A stretch of 7,594 nucleotides of DNA from Phocaeicola_A sp964514145 (GTDB lineage: Bacteria > Bacteroidota > Bacteroidia > Bacteroidales > Bacteroidaceae), in assembly GCA_964514145.1 (NCBI GenBank), contig CAZEPM010000093.1:1-7594 (forward strand), in the 5' to 3' direction. The stretch's first letter is position 1; the number at the start of each line of letters is the position of its first letter. This document shows positions 1 to 6,752 of this stretch, piece by piece. The notes under the pieces are model-generated. The model searched no databases. It saw nothing but the letters and a program-made list of their open reading frames with translations, and was not told the origin of the DNA. A program made the translations under genes and the position numbers.

Positions 1-821
1 CCAGCATGCTGGGAGCAGACCTGCCATCACTTACTACCGGTCTGCGCGGACTGGCCTATTGGGAGATCGAAGTCACCGGCCCCAATCGTGATTTGCACTC
101 AGGTCATTTTGGCGGTGCGGTAGCCAATCCGATTAACACTCTTTGCAACATGCTCTCGCAGATCGTTGACGAAAACGGACGCATCACTATCCCTCATTTC
201 TACGACAAGGTGGAAGACGTGCCCGAAGCCGAGCGACGTATGATCGCCCAAATCCCGTTTGATGAAGAACGCTATAAAGCGGCTATCGACGTCAGCGAAT
301 TGCAAGGCGAAAAGGGTTATTCTACGTTAGAGCGCAACAGTTGCCGACCATCGTTTGACATCTGTGGCATTTGGGGAGGTTATACGGGTGAGGGTTCGAA
401 AACCGTACTCCCGTCGAAAGCCTATGCGAAAGTATCCTGTCGGCTTGTTCCGCATCAACAACACGAAGAAATATCCCAACTGTTTATTGACTACATACAA
501 GCTATCGCACCGCGCTCGGTGAAAGTCAAAGTAACACCGCTACACGGAGGCGAAGGATACGTATGTCCTATCAATCTGCCAGCCTATAAAGCAGCCGAAC
601 AAGGATTTGCCAAAGCTTTTGGCAAGCAGCCTCTCGCCGTCCGTCGTGGCGGAAGCATCCCGATTATTTCTGATTTCGAACAGGTTTTGGGTATCAAGAC
701 CGTTTTAATGGGCTTCGGTCTGGAAAGCGATGCCATCCACTCCCCCAACGAAAACTTTCCGCTCGACATTATGCGCAAAGGCATAGAAGCCGTGGCGGAA
801 TTCCATCGAATTGGATTTTAA
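1..821 (+). CDS. M20-family metallopeptidase (dipeptidase), 3' part only
   Basis: This is the C-terminal part (271 residues from the first visible Met, plus one preceding codon) of a zinc-dependent M20 peptidase. Relatives of this DUG1/CNDP-like type are about 450 residues and cleave dipeptides or small peptides in the cytoplasm. The frame is open to the left edge, and the Met at base 6 lies in the conserved SMLG stretch just after the expected metal-ligand Asp, so it is not the start. Counting from that Met, the lid/dimerisation domain begins near residue 20 and carries DLHSGHFGG (29-37), whose His contacts substrate in the family. GYTGEGSK (125-132) and the Arg of CRLVP (145-149) form the substrate pocket, followed by RRGGSIPI (213-220). 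The metal-ligand His lies in HSPNEN (245-250). The stop is TAA and no frameshift is visible. Family assignment is firm; the exact substrate cannot be read from sequence. The neighbour ompA-like gene is convergent. Confidence 0.93.
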   Translation, partial: SMLGADLPSLTTGLRGLAYWEIEVTGPNRDLHSGHFGGAVANPINTLCNMLSQIVDENGRITIPHFYDKVEDVPEAERRMIAQIPFDEERYKAAIDVSELQGEKGYSTLERNSCRPSFDICGIWGGYTGEGSKTVLPSKAYAKVSCRLVPHQQHEEISQLFIDYIQAIAPRSVKVKVTPLHGGEGYVCPINLPAYKAAEQGFAKAFGKQPLAVRRGGSIPIISDFEQVLGIKTVLMGFGLESDAIHSPNENFPLDIMRKGIEAVAEFHRIGF

Positions 822-825
822 GGGA

Positions 826-859
826 GATTTTGTCTCTAAAAAGATTTTTAAACAAAATC
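826..859 (+). other. AT-rich imperfect hairpin after the peptidase gene
   Basis: GATTTTG (826-832) pairs perfectly with CAAAATC (853-859). An inner TAAAA/TTTTA stem (837-841 with 846-850) gives a two-storey hairpin five bases after the peptidase stop codon. No T-tract follows on the plus strand, so it is not a standard intrinsic terminator. It may protect the mRNA 3' end or be chance in AT-rich sequence. Confidence 0.25.
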
Positions 860-877
860 ATAATAGAGTGGCAAATG

Positions 878-926
878 AAAAAAAACAAGGGTGACCTTTT
901 GAGTCTTTTGACTTTCGGGTCACCCT
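878..926 (-). terminator. Intrinsic terminator of the OmpA-family lipoprotein gene
   Basis: A 9-bp perfect stem, AGGGTGACC (888-896) with GGTCACCCT (918-926), encloses a second small stem, AGTC/GACT around a TTTT loop (902-913). Read on the minus strand, the hairpin starts 24 bases after the lipoprotein stop codon and is followed by TGTTTTTTTT (bases 887-878), a good U-tract. On the plus strand only a weaker T-run (939-943) lies 12 bases beyond, so it may also terminate the convergent peptidase transcript, less efficiently. Confidence 0.85.
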
Positions 927-949
927 CATGATGGGTTATTTTTCTGTTA

Positions 950-1666
950 TTAGTTGGCTTGAGCGTTTGCTTCACGAATCATTTCCTCACTGGCATACAT
1001 GTATATTTCTACCCGCCGATTTTGAGCTTGTCCCGCAGCTGTAGAGTTGTCTGCAACCGGGTTGGCCTCGCCAAGACCCTGAACCGATTTGATTTGTGAA
1101 TAGGTTACTCCGCAGTTGAATAGGTAAGCAGATACGCTTTGTGCGCGTTGTTGCGATAATTCCATATTCTTTTGTTGGCTTTCGGCAGTTGTACTGTTGC
1201 GCCACGGCTGATTGTCTGTATATCCTAGAATGGCGATGTCCATTGTGTTGTTTTGCTTCAATACATTGTTGGCAAATTGACTGAGTGAGCTTTGTGCCGA
1301 TGTGCTGAGAGCTGAACTGCCAGTGTTGAACAAAATACCGGAGTCGAACGTAACTTTAACAGCTTGTAATCCGTTTGAGTCTGTGATTTGTTCCACTTGA
1401 GCTCCTTCTATCTGACTGGCCGCTTCGGCTGCTTTATCCATCTTTTTACCAATGATAACGCCTGCACCGGTACCCACAGCCGTACCTACAACCGCTCCAA
1501 TAATCGCACCTTTTCCATCTCCGGCAATTCCACCAATAATAGCTCCTAACGCAGCTCCACTACCGGCACCAATCAATCCGCCTTTTGTTGCATTATTCAT
1601 ATTTCCACAACTGCCGAAGAGTAAAAGGGCACTCAGCAAAATTGAAGTCGTCTTAACTTGTTTCAT
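950..1666 (-). CDS. Glycine-zipper, OmpA-family peptidoglycan-binding lipoprotein
   Basis: This 238-residue envelope lipoprotein has a signal peptide with a hydrophobic core (residues 8-17) and a lipobox FGSC, with Cys20 as the predicted lipidated residue. Residues 29-73 are a glycine zipper of repeated GxxxG spacing, resembling the YMGG-type zipper domains thought to pack in or against membrane. Residues about 104-224 are an OmpA C-terminal domain. It shows GYTDN (149-153), LSQQRAQSV (170-178), G-L-G-E (197-200), PVADN (203-207) and NRRVEI (216-221). Asp151 and Arg174 match the pair that contacts diaminopimelate of peptidoglycan in OmpA-like domains. The Asp-Arg interval is 23 residues rather than the usual 15 or so, because of an extra segment with W-R-N-S-T. 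The likely role is tethering the outer membrane to the cell wall. The start ATG follows a purine-rich AAAGAAAG, and an in-frame stop lies at 1685-1687. It is a single-gene unit, convergent with the peptidase and divergent from proS. Confidence 0.92.
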   Translation of the reverse strand: MKQVKTTSILLSALLLFGSCGNMNNATKGGLIGAGSGAALGAIIGGIAGDGKGAIIGAVVGTAVGTGAGVIIGKKMDKAAEAASQIEGAQVEQITDSNGLQAVKVTFDSGILFNTGSSALSTSAQSSLSQFANNVLKQNNTMDIAILGYTDNQPWRNSTTAESQQKNMELSQQRAQSVSAYLFNCGVTYSQIKSVQGLGEANPVADNSTAAGQAQNRRVEIYMYASEEMIREANAQAN

Positions 1667-1704
1667 ATGCTTTCTTTTAATTCGTTATAGATAATTACCA
1701 TGGG

Positions 1705-1712
1705 CAAATATA
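1705..1712 (-). promoter_or_regulatory. Bacteroidetes -7 promoter box for the OmpA-family gene
   Basis: On the minus strand the bases read TATATTTG, an exact match to TAnnTTTG. Transcription would begin near 1698, giving a leader of roughly 30 bases before the ATG at 1666. No good -33 TTTG is visible at the expected distance. The surrounding sequence is very AT-rich, so chance matches are possible. Confidence 0.55.
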
Positions 1713-1801
1713 TATCTTTTGGTTTATAACAGGATAAAAAGCGCCAGGGTTTTATATAATATTTAATGAACGAGTAACCTATGTCTTTAGCGAGAATTTC
1801 G

Positions 1802-1809
1802 TACTTTTG
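1802..1809 (+). promoter_or_regulatory. Bacteroidetes -7 promoter box for proS
   Basis: TACTTTTG exactly matches TAnnTTTG and is followed by GCATC. Transcription would begin near 1816, leaving a leader of about 40 bases, AT-rich and without a Shine-Dalgarno sequence, as is usual in this phylum. The -33 region (about 1779-1782, CTAT) does not match consensus. Confidence 0.7.
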
Positions 1810-1855
1810 CATCCGCAATAAAAGTTGAATACAAATTCAAAAAATAAGATTTAAA

Positions 1856-3346
1856 ATGGCAAAAGAACTGAAAGAGTTGACCAAACGCAGTGAAAACTAT
1901 TCGCAATGGTATAATGATCTGGTAGTAAAAGCTGATTTGGCAGAGCAATCTCCCGTGCGCGGATGTATGGTAATCAAACCTTACGGGTATGCTATATGGG
2001 AGAAAATGCAACGTATCCTCGATGATAAGTTTAAGGCCACAAATCATGTAAATGCATATTTCCCCTTGCTGATTCCGAAATCCTACTTAAGCCGTGAAGC
2101 CGAGCATGTGGAGGGATTTGCCAAAGAATGTGCGGTGGTGACTCATTATAGGTTGAAAAACGCGGAAGACGGCAGTGGAGTTGTTGTAGATCCGGCTGCC
2201 AAACTTGAGGAAGAACTGATTATCCGTCCGACATCTGAAACTATTATTTGGAGTACGTATAAGAATTGGATTCACTCTTATCGGGATTTGCCTATCCTTT
2301 GTAATCAGTGGGCGAATGTAATGCGTTGGGAAATGAGGACACGCTTATTTCTTCGTACGGCAGAATTCTTATGGCAAGAAGGACATACCGCACATGCAAC
2401 TCGCGAGGAAGCAGAAGCAGAAGCTCAAAAAATGTTGCATGTATACGCAGACTTTGCCGAAAATTACATGGCTCTCCCGGTAGTAAAAGGAATAAAGTCT
2501 GCAAACGAACGTTTTGCCGGAGCAATAGACACATATACCATTGAAGCATTGATGCAAGACGGAAAAGTCCTACAAAGCGGAACGTCGCATTTCCTCGGTC
2601 AGAACTTTGCCAAAGCTTTTGACGTACAGTTTGTTGACAAAGACAATAAGCAAGACTATGTTTGGGCAACCTCTTGGGGAGTTTCCACACGCTTGATGGG
2701 AGCACTGATTATGGCACACTCTGATGATAACGGACTCGTCTTACCGCCACATTTAGCCCCTATACAAGTAGTAATTATACCCATCTATAAAAGTGCAGAA
2801 CAACTGAAACAAATCGATGAAAAGGTAAGCGGAATTATGGATAAGCTGCGTCAGATAGGCATATCGGTAAAATATGACAATGCAGACAATAAACGTCCGG
2901 GATTCAAGTTTGCCGATTACGAGTTAAAAGGAGTGCCTGTCCGATTGGTAATGGGTGCGCGTGACTACAGTAATAATACCATGGAAGTCATGCGTCGTGA
3001 CACGTTAGAGAAAGAAACCATACCTTGCGAAGGCATTGAGCAATATGTGAAAAACCTATTAGAAGATATTCAACAAAACATCTACCAGAAAGCACTAGCC
3101 TTCCGTCAAGCCAATACCTTTAAAGTCGATAATTGGGACGAATTCAAATCACAAATTGAAAAAGGCGGAATAATTTTAGCACACTGGGATGGTACAACCC
3201 AAACAGAAGAGCGCATCAAGGAAGAAACAAAAGCAACCATACGCTGTATTCCGTTTGATGCCGACGAAGAAAGTCTGACACCAGGTACGGATATGTTGAC
3301 AGGAAAACCATCACCTCGTCGTGTGATGTTTGCACGAGCCTATTGA
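1856..3346 (+). CDS. proS: Prolyl-tRNA synthetase, short archaeal/eukaryotic-like type
   Basis: This class II aminoacyl-tRNA synthetase of 496 residues charges tRNA-Pro with proline in the cytoplasm. The length and lack of an inserted editing domain between motifs 2 and 3 place it in the archaeal/eukaryotic-type branch (as in Thermus), not the roughly 570-residue E. coli type. Landmarks are the motif 1 region (about 60-95, YFPLLIP at 68-74), RPTSETIIW (124-132), the motif 2 region RWEMRTRLFLR (157-167) continuing into WQEGHTAH (173-180), TSHFLGQNFAKAF (243-255) and the motif 3 region WGVSTRLMGALIMAH (274-288). The anticodon-binding domain spans about 300-400 with GVPVRLVMGARD (359-370). The C-terminal extension (about 400-496) ends in the conserved ARAY, whose terminal Tyr is a hallmark of this type. 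Its zinc site looks lost: C464 is the only Cys after C391. The start is supported by an in-frame stop at 1826-1828 with no other ATG between. It is transcribed alone and ends at a strong hairpin. Confidence 0.98.
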   Translation: MAKELKELTKRSENYSQWYNDLVVKADLAEQSPVRGCMVIKPYGYAIWEKMQRILDDKFKATNHVNAYFPLLIPKSYLSREAEHVEGFAKECAVVTHYRLKNAEDGSGVVVDPAAKLEEELIIRPTSETIIWSTYKNWIHSYRDLPILCNQWANVMRWEMRTRLFLRTAEFLWQEGHTAHATREEAEAEAQKMLHVYADFAENYMALPVVKGIKSANERFAGAIDTYTIEALMQDGKVLQSGTSHFLGQNFAKAFDVQFVDKDNKQDYVWATSWGVSTRLMGALIMAHSDDNGLVLPPHLAPIQVVIIPIYKSAEQLKQIDEKVSGIMDKLRQIGISVKYDNADNKRPGFKFADYELKGVPVRLVMGARDYSNNTMEVMRRDTLEKETIPCEGIEQYVKNLLEDIQQNIYQKALAFRQANTFKVDNWDEFKSQIEKGGIILAHWDGTTQTEERIKEETKATIRCIPFDADEESLTPGTDMLTGKPSPRRVMFARAY

Positions 3347-3399
3347 TAAAAGCTAGAATAGAAAGATGACCTTTTGAACCTGAATATGGCAAAATTAAG

Positions 3400-3449
3400 A
3401 GGAGTTAAAGCCGAAGACTTCACTCATGCATGGCTTTAGCTCCTTTTTT
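3400..3449 (+). terminator. Intrinsic terminator of proS
   Basis: A 13-bp stem pairs AGGAGTTAAAGCC (3400-3412) with GGCTTTAGCTCCT (3432-3444), containing a single T-G wobble. The loop is 19 bases. A run of six T (3444-3449) follows at once, so it is a textbook terminator about 53 bases after the proS stop. On the minus strand the bases after the hairpin read CTTAATTTTG, a weak U-tract, so it could also stop the convergent hydrolase transcript arriving from the right. Confidence 0.9.
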
Positions 3450-3483
3450 GTCGTCTCTCGTAAATTAAATTGGAAGAAAGTTT

Positions 3484-4320
3484 CTAGTCCTCATCTTTAA
3501 ACAGCAATTCTTGCTTTGCTTTCCCAAACTGATAGATTGGTGAAGGAGTTATCCGCCGCAAAGGAATTACCTGCAAGTCTTCACCCACAATAACTCCAAT
3601 CTCACGCAAATGTATTTCGATTGTTTTCAGTACTAACTCCGGATGATTATTTTCTTTACTCAAATGACAAAGCCACACATACTTCCACATAGGTGAATAA
3701 TGGGATACAAGAAATGCAGCCACTTCTCTATTGCTCAGGTGTCCTGTCGGGCTGGCGATACGTTCTTTCAAATGTTGTGGATAATGACCCATTCGCAACA
3801 TAGTCTCATCATAATTAGCTTCTAAAATAAGATAATGAGCTTGGGACAGATAAGAAACAATGGTGTCTGTCAGATGTCCCACATCGGTAGCTATACAAAA
3901 CCGTTCGTTTTCAATCTCAATCAGATAGCCCACATTGTCGCGTGAATCGTGAGGTACTTCGAACGCTGTGATCCGCATATCGCCCAACATAAACGGCTGT
4001 TCTTTTTCCACATAGCACGCACTCACACGCAACCGATCGCTCACACGGCAGCTATGCATAATGGCTGCGTGTACCTCGCGAGTGGAATAAATAGGGATAT
4101 GAAAACGCTCACCCAAAGCACCAACTGCCCGGATATGATCTACGTGATCGTGCGTAACCAGTACTGCACGGATGTCGGACAGATCGATGCCTCTTTCTTT
4201 CAACATTTTTCTGATAGTGCGGACACCGATGCCGGCATCTATCAGAATGGCTATATGTGATGATGCCAAGTAATAACAGTTGCCACTGCTTCCACTAGCC
4301 AGACTGAAAAATTTTATCAT
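3484..4320 (-). CDS. Metallo-beta-lactamase-fold hydrolase, YycJ/WalJ-like
   Basis: This cytoplasmic metal-dependent hydrolase of 278 residues has the usual length for the YycJ/WalJ group, which is linked to DNA processing (5'-3' exonuclease activity reported for some members). The N-terminus FFSLASGSSGNCYY (4-17) is the typical first strand. The dinuclear metal site is visible as THDHVDH (56-62), His124 in VPHD, Asp146 in ATDVGH, and the C-terminal HLS of CHLSKENNHP (218-227). TGHLSN (192-197) and LEANYD (166-171) are also characteristic of this subgroup. There is no signal peptide. The gene starts 21 bases after the tamL stop on the same strand with no promoter box between, so it is probably the second gene of a tamL-led operon. 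The start is the first ATG after that stop; no Shine-Dalgarno sequence is seen. The family is clear, but the in vivo substrate in this organism is inferred only from relatives. Confidence 0.93.
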   Translation of the reverse strand: MIKFFSLASGSSGNCYYLASSHIAILIDAGIGVRTIRKMLKERGIDLSDIRAVLVTHDHVDHIRAVGALGERFHIPIYSTREVHAAIMHSCRVSDRLRVSACYVEKEQPFMLGDMRITAFEVPHDSRDNVGYLIEIENERFCIATDVGHLTDTIVSYLSQAHYLILEANYDETMLRMGHYPQHLKERIASPTGHLSNREVAAFLVSHYSPMWKYVWLCHLSKENNHPELVLKTIEIHLREIGVIVGEDLQVIPLRRITPSPIYQFGKAKQELLFKDED

Positions 4321-4341
4321 GTAGTTTCGTTTAGATTCTGA

Positions 4342-6648
4342 TTAAAACGGATAACCCACAGCAAAATGGAATGCGAAATCACGGCTAAAGTCCGGATGCA
4401 AAAGCGGATAGCGATATTTCCCACTCTCGTAGGCCGGATTCAAAGCCTTCATTCCACCATCAAACCGTAAAACAAAATAGTCAAAATCGAAACGGAGTCC
4501 CAATCCATAAGAAATTGCAATCTGCTTGTAGAAGCTATCGAAACGAAAGACTCCACCGGGTTGTTCGTCATACTCGCGAATTGTCCATATGTTACCGGCA
4601 TCGACAAACACAGCCCCATGCAATTTCCAGAAAAGTTTGGTTCGATATTCCAGATTGATATCCAGTTTGATGTCACCCGTCTGATTGATGAAGTCTATGT
4701 TCCTGTCGCTGCCGGAAAAACTTCCAGGCCCCAGACGACGCACAGACCAACCACGCACACTGTTGGCTCCACCTGCGAAATAGCGTTTCTCAAAAGGCAG
4801 AATCTGCGAATTACCATAAGGATATGCAATGCCGACACCTACATGGAAAACAATCGAATTGCGCCAGTCAATACGGAAACTTTTGGCAAAATCCACATCG
4901 CCTTTCACGTATTGCGCATAGGCGACGTTCATAACATCATACTGTCCGTCTTCATTCCGGTTTGCGCCAAACAGATGCGAAAGGCCATAAAGCAGATTGC
5001 CCGAAGTCTCGATATTGAAGCGGATGAAATAAGCATTCCCCGTAGCCGACTGAACACGTGCACCATCCGATCGATATGTAAATCCATACCCCAGCTTCAT
5101 AATAAACAGATTGTCGTAATTATACAGCAAAATTGAATTCTGATTCTCCGGATTGTCCAAATATTCTTCGCGGAATGTTGTCGAAATCCAAGGCATATAG
5201 ATGTAGTTCAAGTCTATCAGATCCACCGTATGTTGCCAACGCTGACGGTTCACCCACTTGTAGCTCCATGTTGCAGACACTGCATGCCGGTAAAACTCCG
5301 GACGCATCTGAGAATTATACTGCAAACCGATTTCAGACGTCGCATGGATACGCTTACGCACATCGGTGTCAATAAACGGAAACAAAAAGCGGGGGAAGTT
5401 GATACTCGCCTCTACACCCCACTCTATATAGTTCTGATTCGTATAACCCTGCAAGCCTGTCACCGCCTCGTAAGCACCGCGCACTTTAAAGGTAAACAGT
5501 TCGGAACCCCGAAACAAATTGCGGTTCTGATAAGACACCGAAGCGGCAGCTCCCAAGTCGCCTGCCGAGTTCGTCCCTTCGATCTCTGCACTAAACGAGT
5601 TCGTTTTATTGCGCAAAAGAGAAATCAGACAGTTAAGCGTCGTTGAGTCTTGTTCATTTTTCACAAACCGGATGTCAGCATATCTCACGGCCTGCAAACT
5701 TCCCAATGCGGCCTGTGTGCGTTGCACCCGCGTCTCATTGTATAAATCTCCCTGTGCCAGAAAAATATTATCGTCGAACACACTGGGATGAAGAAACAAA
5801 CGGTCTTGATAATAGATATGTAAACCTTTATACGTAATCGAATCTGATCCAACCAATGTCTTATCTCGCCACTGTACAAGCGAATTCAAATCAAACTCCG
5901 ACAAGATATTCACCCGATTGATACGATAGCACGGATGTTCTTTCCCTTCCTGCCCACCGTAGGGACCGACATGGATGGTCAGATCAATCTGAAACGAATT
6001 CAAGACCGTATCAGCCGTGCAAGTTATGTACTCTTTATTAAACTCATAGTAACCGTTGTTCTGGAGATAATTGGCCATTAGCTGCCGCTCGTGATTCAGT
6101 TCATTGGCATCGAAGCGCATCCCCTCACTCAACGATGTCGGCCGATAATTTTCCATAAGTTTGCAAATGCTCGTATCCGGGATGTCATATTTCCACGAAC
6201 GCAATCTGTATTCAGGCCCTGTATGTAAACGATATTTCAGCTTCAGCTTCTTCTTCCGAACCTTCGACTCAAGGGAAACATCAGCCCGCAAATATCCACG
6301 GTTGTTCAGCGCGTTCACCAAGTCATTGCGCGAACGCATGGCCGATTGCTCACTGTAGATCACCGGCGGATCGCCTATTTTCCGAAGAACACGGTTCAAC
6401 CATTGCGTAGAGTCACGCCCCGACAACGAATAGACGTACAGCGGCACTTTGATCAGACTGAACCAACGCGCATTAGGATTCTGACGGACGTAGTTCCTGA
6501 GGTCAATCGCACTGACCTGCTTATTGTCGGATTCAATCTTTACTTCATCTAGCAAATAATTTCCGTCGGGCACGAACTTAGTGCTCGAGCACGACACTAA
6601 AGTCCACAAAATCAGGATTAGTATGCACAACGGAAATATCTGTCTCAT
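4342..6648 (-). CDS. tamL: Omp85-family outer-membrane assembly lipoprotein (TamL/BamA-like)
   Basis: This 768-residue outer-membrane protein comes from the Bacteroidetes TamL branch of the BamA/TamA (Omp85) family, thought to help insert or export outer-membrane and surface components with a TamB partner, which is not in this window. A signal peptide with hydrophobic core (6-17) ends in the lipobox LVSC with Cys20, so it is a lipoprotein, unlike BamA and TamA. Residues about 25-330 hold POTRA-like periplasmic repeats, including NNRGYLRADV (115-124), QNNGYYEF (196-203) and a last unit with GDLYNETRVQRT (300-311). From about 350 to the end is the beta-barrel, with the loop-6 motif VRGW (631-634), FVDAGN (681-686), GLGLRFDFDYFVLRFD (715-730) and a terminal Phe (GYPF) as beta-signal. 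The ATG at 6648 is preferred over an in-frame TTG one codon upstream (6649-6651), and a stop lies in frame at 6676-6678. Nine T's precede the TTG/ATG. It is probably co-transcribed with the downstream hydrolase. Confidence 0.94.
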   Translation of the reverse strand: MRQIFPLCILILILWTLVSCSSTKFVPDGNYLLDEVKIESDNKQVSAIDLRNYVRQNPNARWFSLIKVPLYVYSLSGRDSTQWLNRVLRKIGDPPVIYSEQSAMRSRNDLVNALNNRGYLRADVSLESKVRKKKLKLKYRLHTGPEYRLRSWKYDIPDTSICKLMENYRPTSLSEGMRFDANELNHERQLMANYLQNNGYYEFNKEYITCTADTVLNSFQIDLTIHVGPYGGQEGKEHPCYRINRVNILSEFDLNSLVQWRDKTLVGSDSITYKGLHIYYQDRLFLHPSVFDDNIFLAQGDLYNETRVQRTQAALGSLQAVRYADIRFVKNEQDSTTLNCLISLLRNKTNSFSAEIEGTNSAGDLGAAASVSYQNRNLFRGSELFTFKVRGAYEAVTGLQGYTNQNYIEWGVEASINFPRFLFPFIDTDVRKRIHATSEIGLQYNSQMRPEFYRHAVSATWSYKWVNRQRWQHTVDLIDLNYIYMPWISTTFREEYLDNPENQNSILLYNYDNLFIMKLGYGFTYRSDGARVQSATGNAYFIRFNIETSGNLLYGLSHLFGANRNEDGQYDVMNVAYAQYVKGDVDFAKSFRIDWRNSIVFHVGVGIAYPYGNSQILPFEKRYFAGGANSVRGWSVRRLGPGSFSGSDRNIDFINQTGDIKLDINLEYRTKLFWKLHGAVFVDAGNIWTIREYDEQPGGVFRFDSFYKQIAISYGLGLRFDFDYFVLRFDGGMKALNPAYESGKYRYPLLHPDFSRDFAFHFAVGYPF

Positions 6649-6678
6649 CAAAAAAAAATCAGATTGGGATTCGAATTA

Positions 6679-6686
6679 CAAAAATA
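6679..6686 (-). promoter_or_regulatory. Bacteroidetes -7 promoter box for tamL and its operon
   Basis: The minus strand reads TATTTTTG, an exact TAnnTTTG match. Initiation would fall near 6672, giving a leader of about 25 bases that contains the T9 tract. A -33 TTTG is not evident. The box lies 23 bases from the facing box of the methyltransferase gene. Confidence 0.55.
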
Positions 6687-6709
6687 GGGAAAAATCCAAT
6701 ATTAGTTTG

Positions 6710-6717
6710 TAGCTTTG
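6710..6717 (+). promoter_or_regulatory. Bacteroidetes -7 promoter box for the RNA methyltransferase
   Basis: TAGCTTTG exactly matches TAnnTTTG and is followed by CTATC. Initiation near 6724 would leave a leader of about 29 bases before the ATG at 6753. The position of the -33 element (about 6687-6690, GGGA) does not match consensus and lies against the facing tamL -7 box. Confidence 0.65.
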
Positions 6718-6752
6718 CTATCATTTATAAATCTTTCAATGAAGAATGATGT

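Noticed and set aside
6..8. ATG at base 6 as the start of the peptidase
   Set aside because: The frame is open to the window edge, and this Met sits in a conserved internal stretch of M20 peptidases; the catalytic N-terminal part must lie upstream.
1452..1694. Plus-strand frame of 80 codons rich in Pro and Ala
   Set aside because: It is the antisense of the glycine-zipper segment of the lipoprotein; glycine and alanine codons read backwards give Pro and Ala. It runs into the promoter region and shows no independent signals.
1667..1855. Search for a small RNA, riboswitch or T-box ahead of proS
   Set aside because: The proS leader after the predicted start site is only about 40 bases, too short for a T-box, and no stable hairpin is seen in the 189-base gap.
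2292..2705. Minus-strand frame of 137 codons inside proS
   Set aside because: It is antisense to ProRS motif 2 and the catalytic core; the Leu/Cys/Arg-rich product looks like a reverse-frame artefact.
4561..5136. Plus-strand frame of 191 codons inside tamL
   Set aside because: It lies wholly antisense to the beta-barrel region, which has clear Omp85 motifs. The translated sequence resembles no family and has no promoter.
5230..5646. Plus-strand frame of 138 codons inside tamL
   Set aside because: It is an antisense shadow of tamL with an unusual residue composition (many Arg, His, Cys) and no start context.
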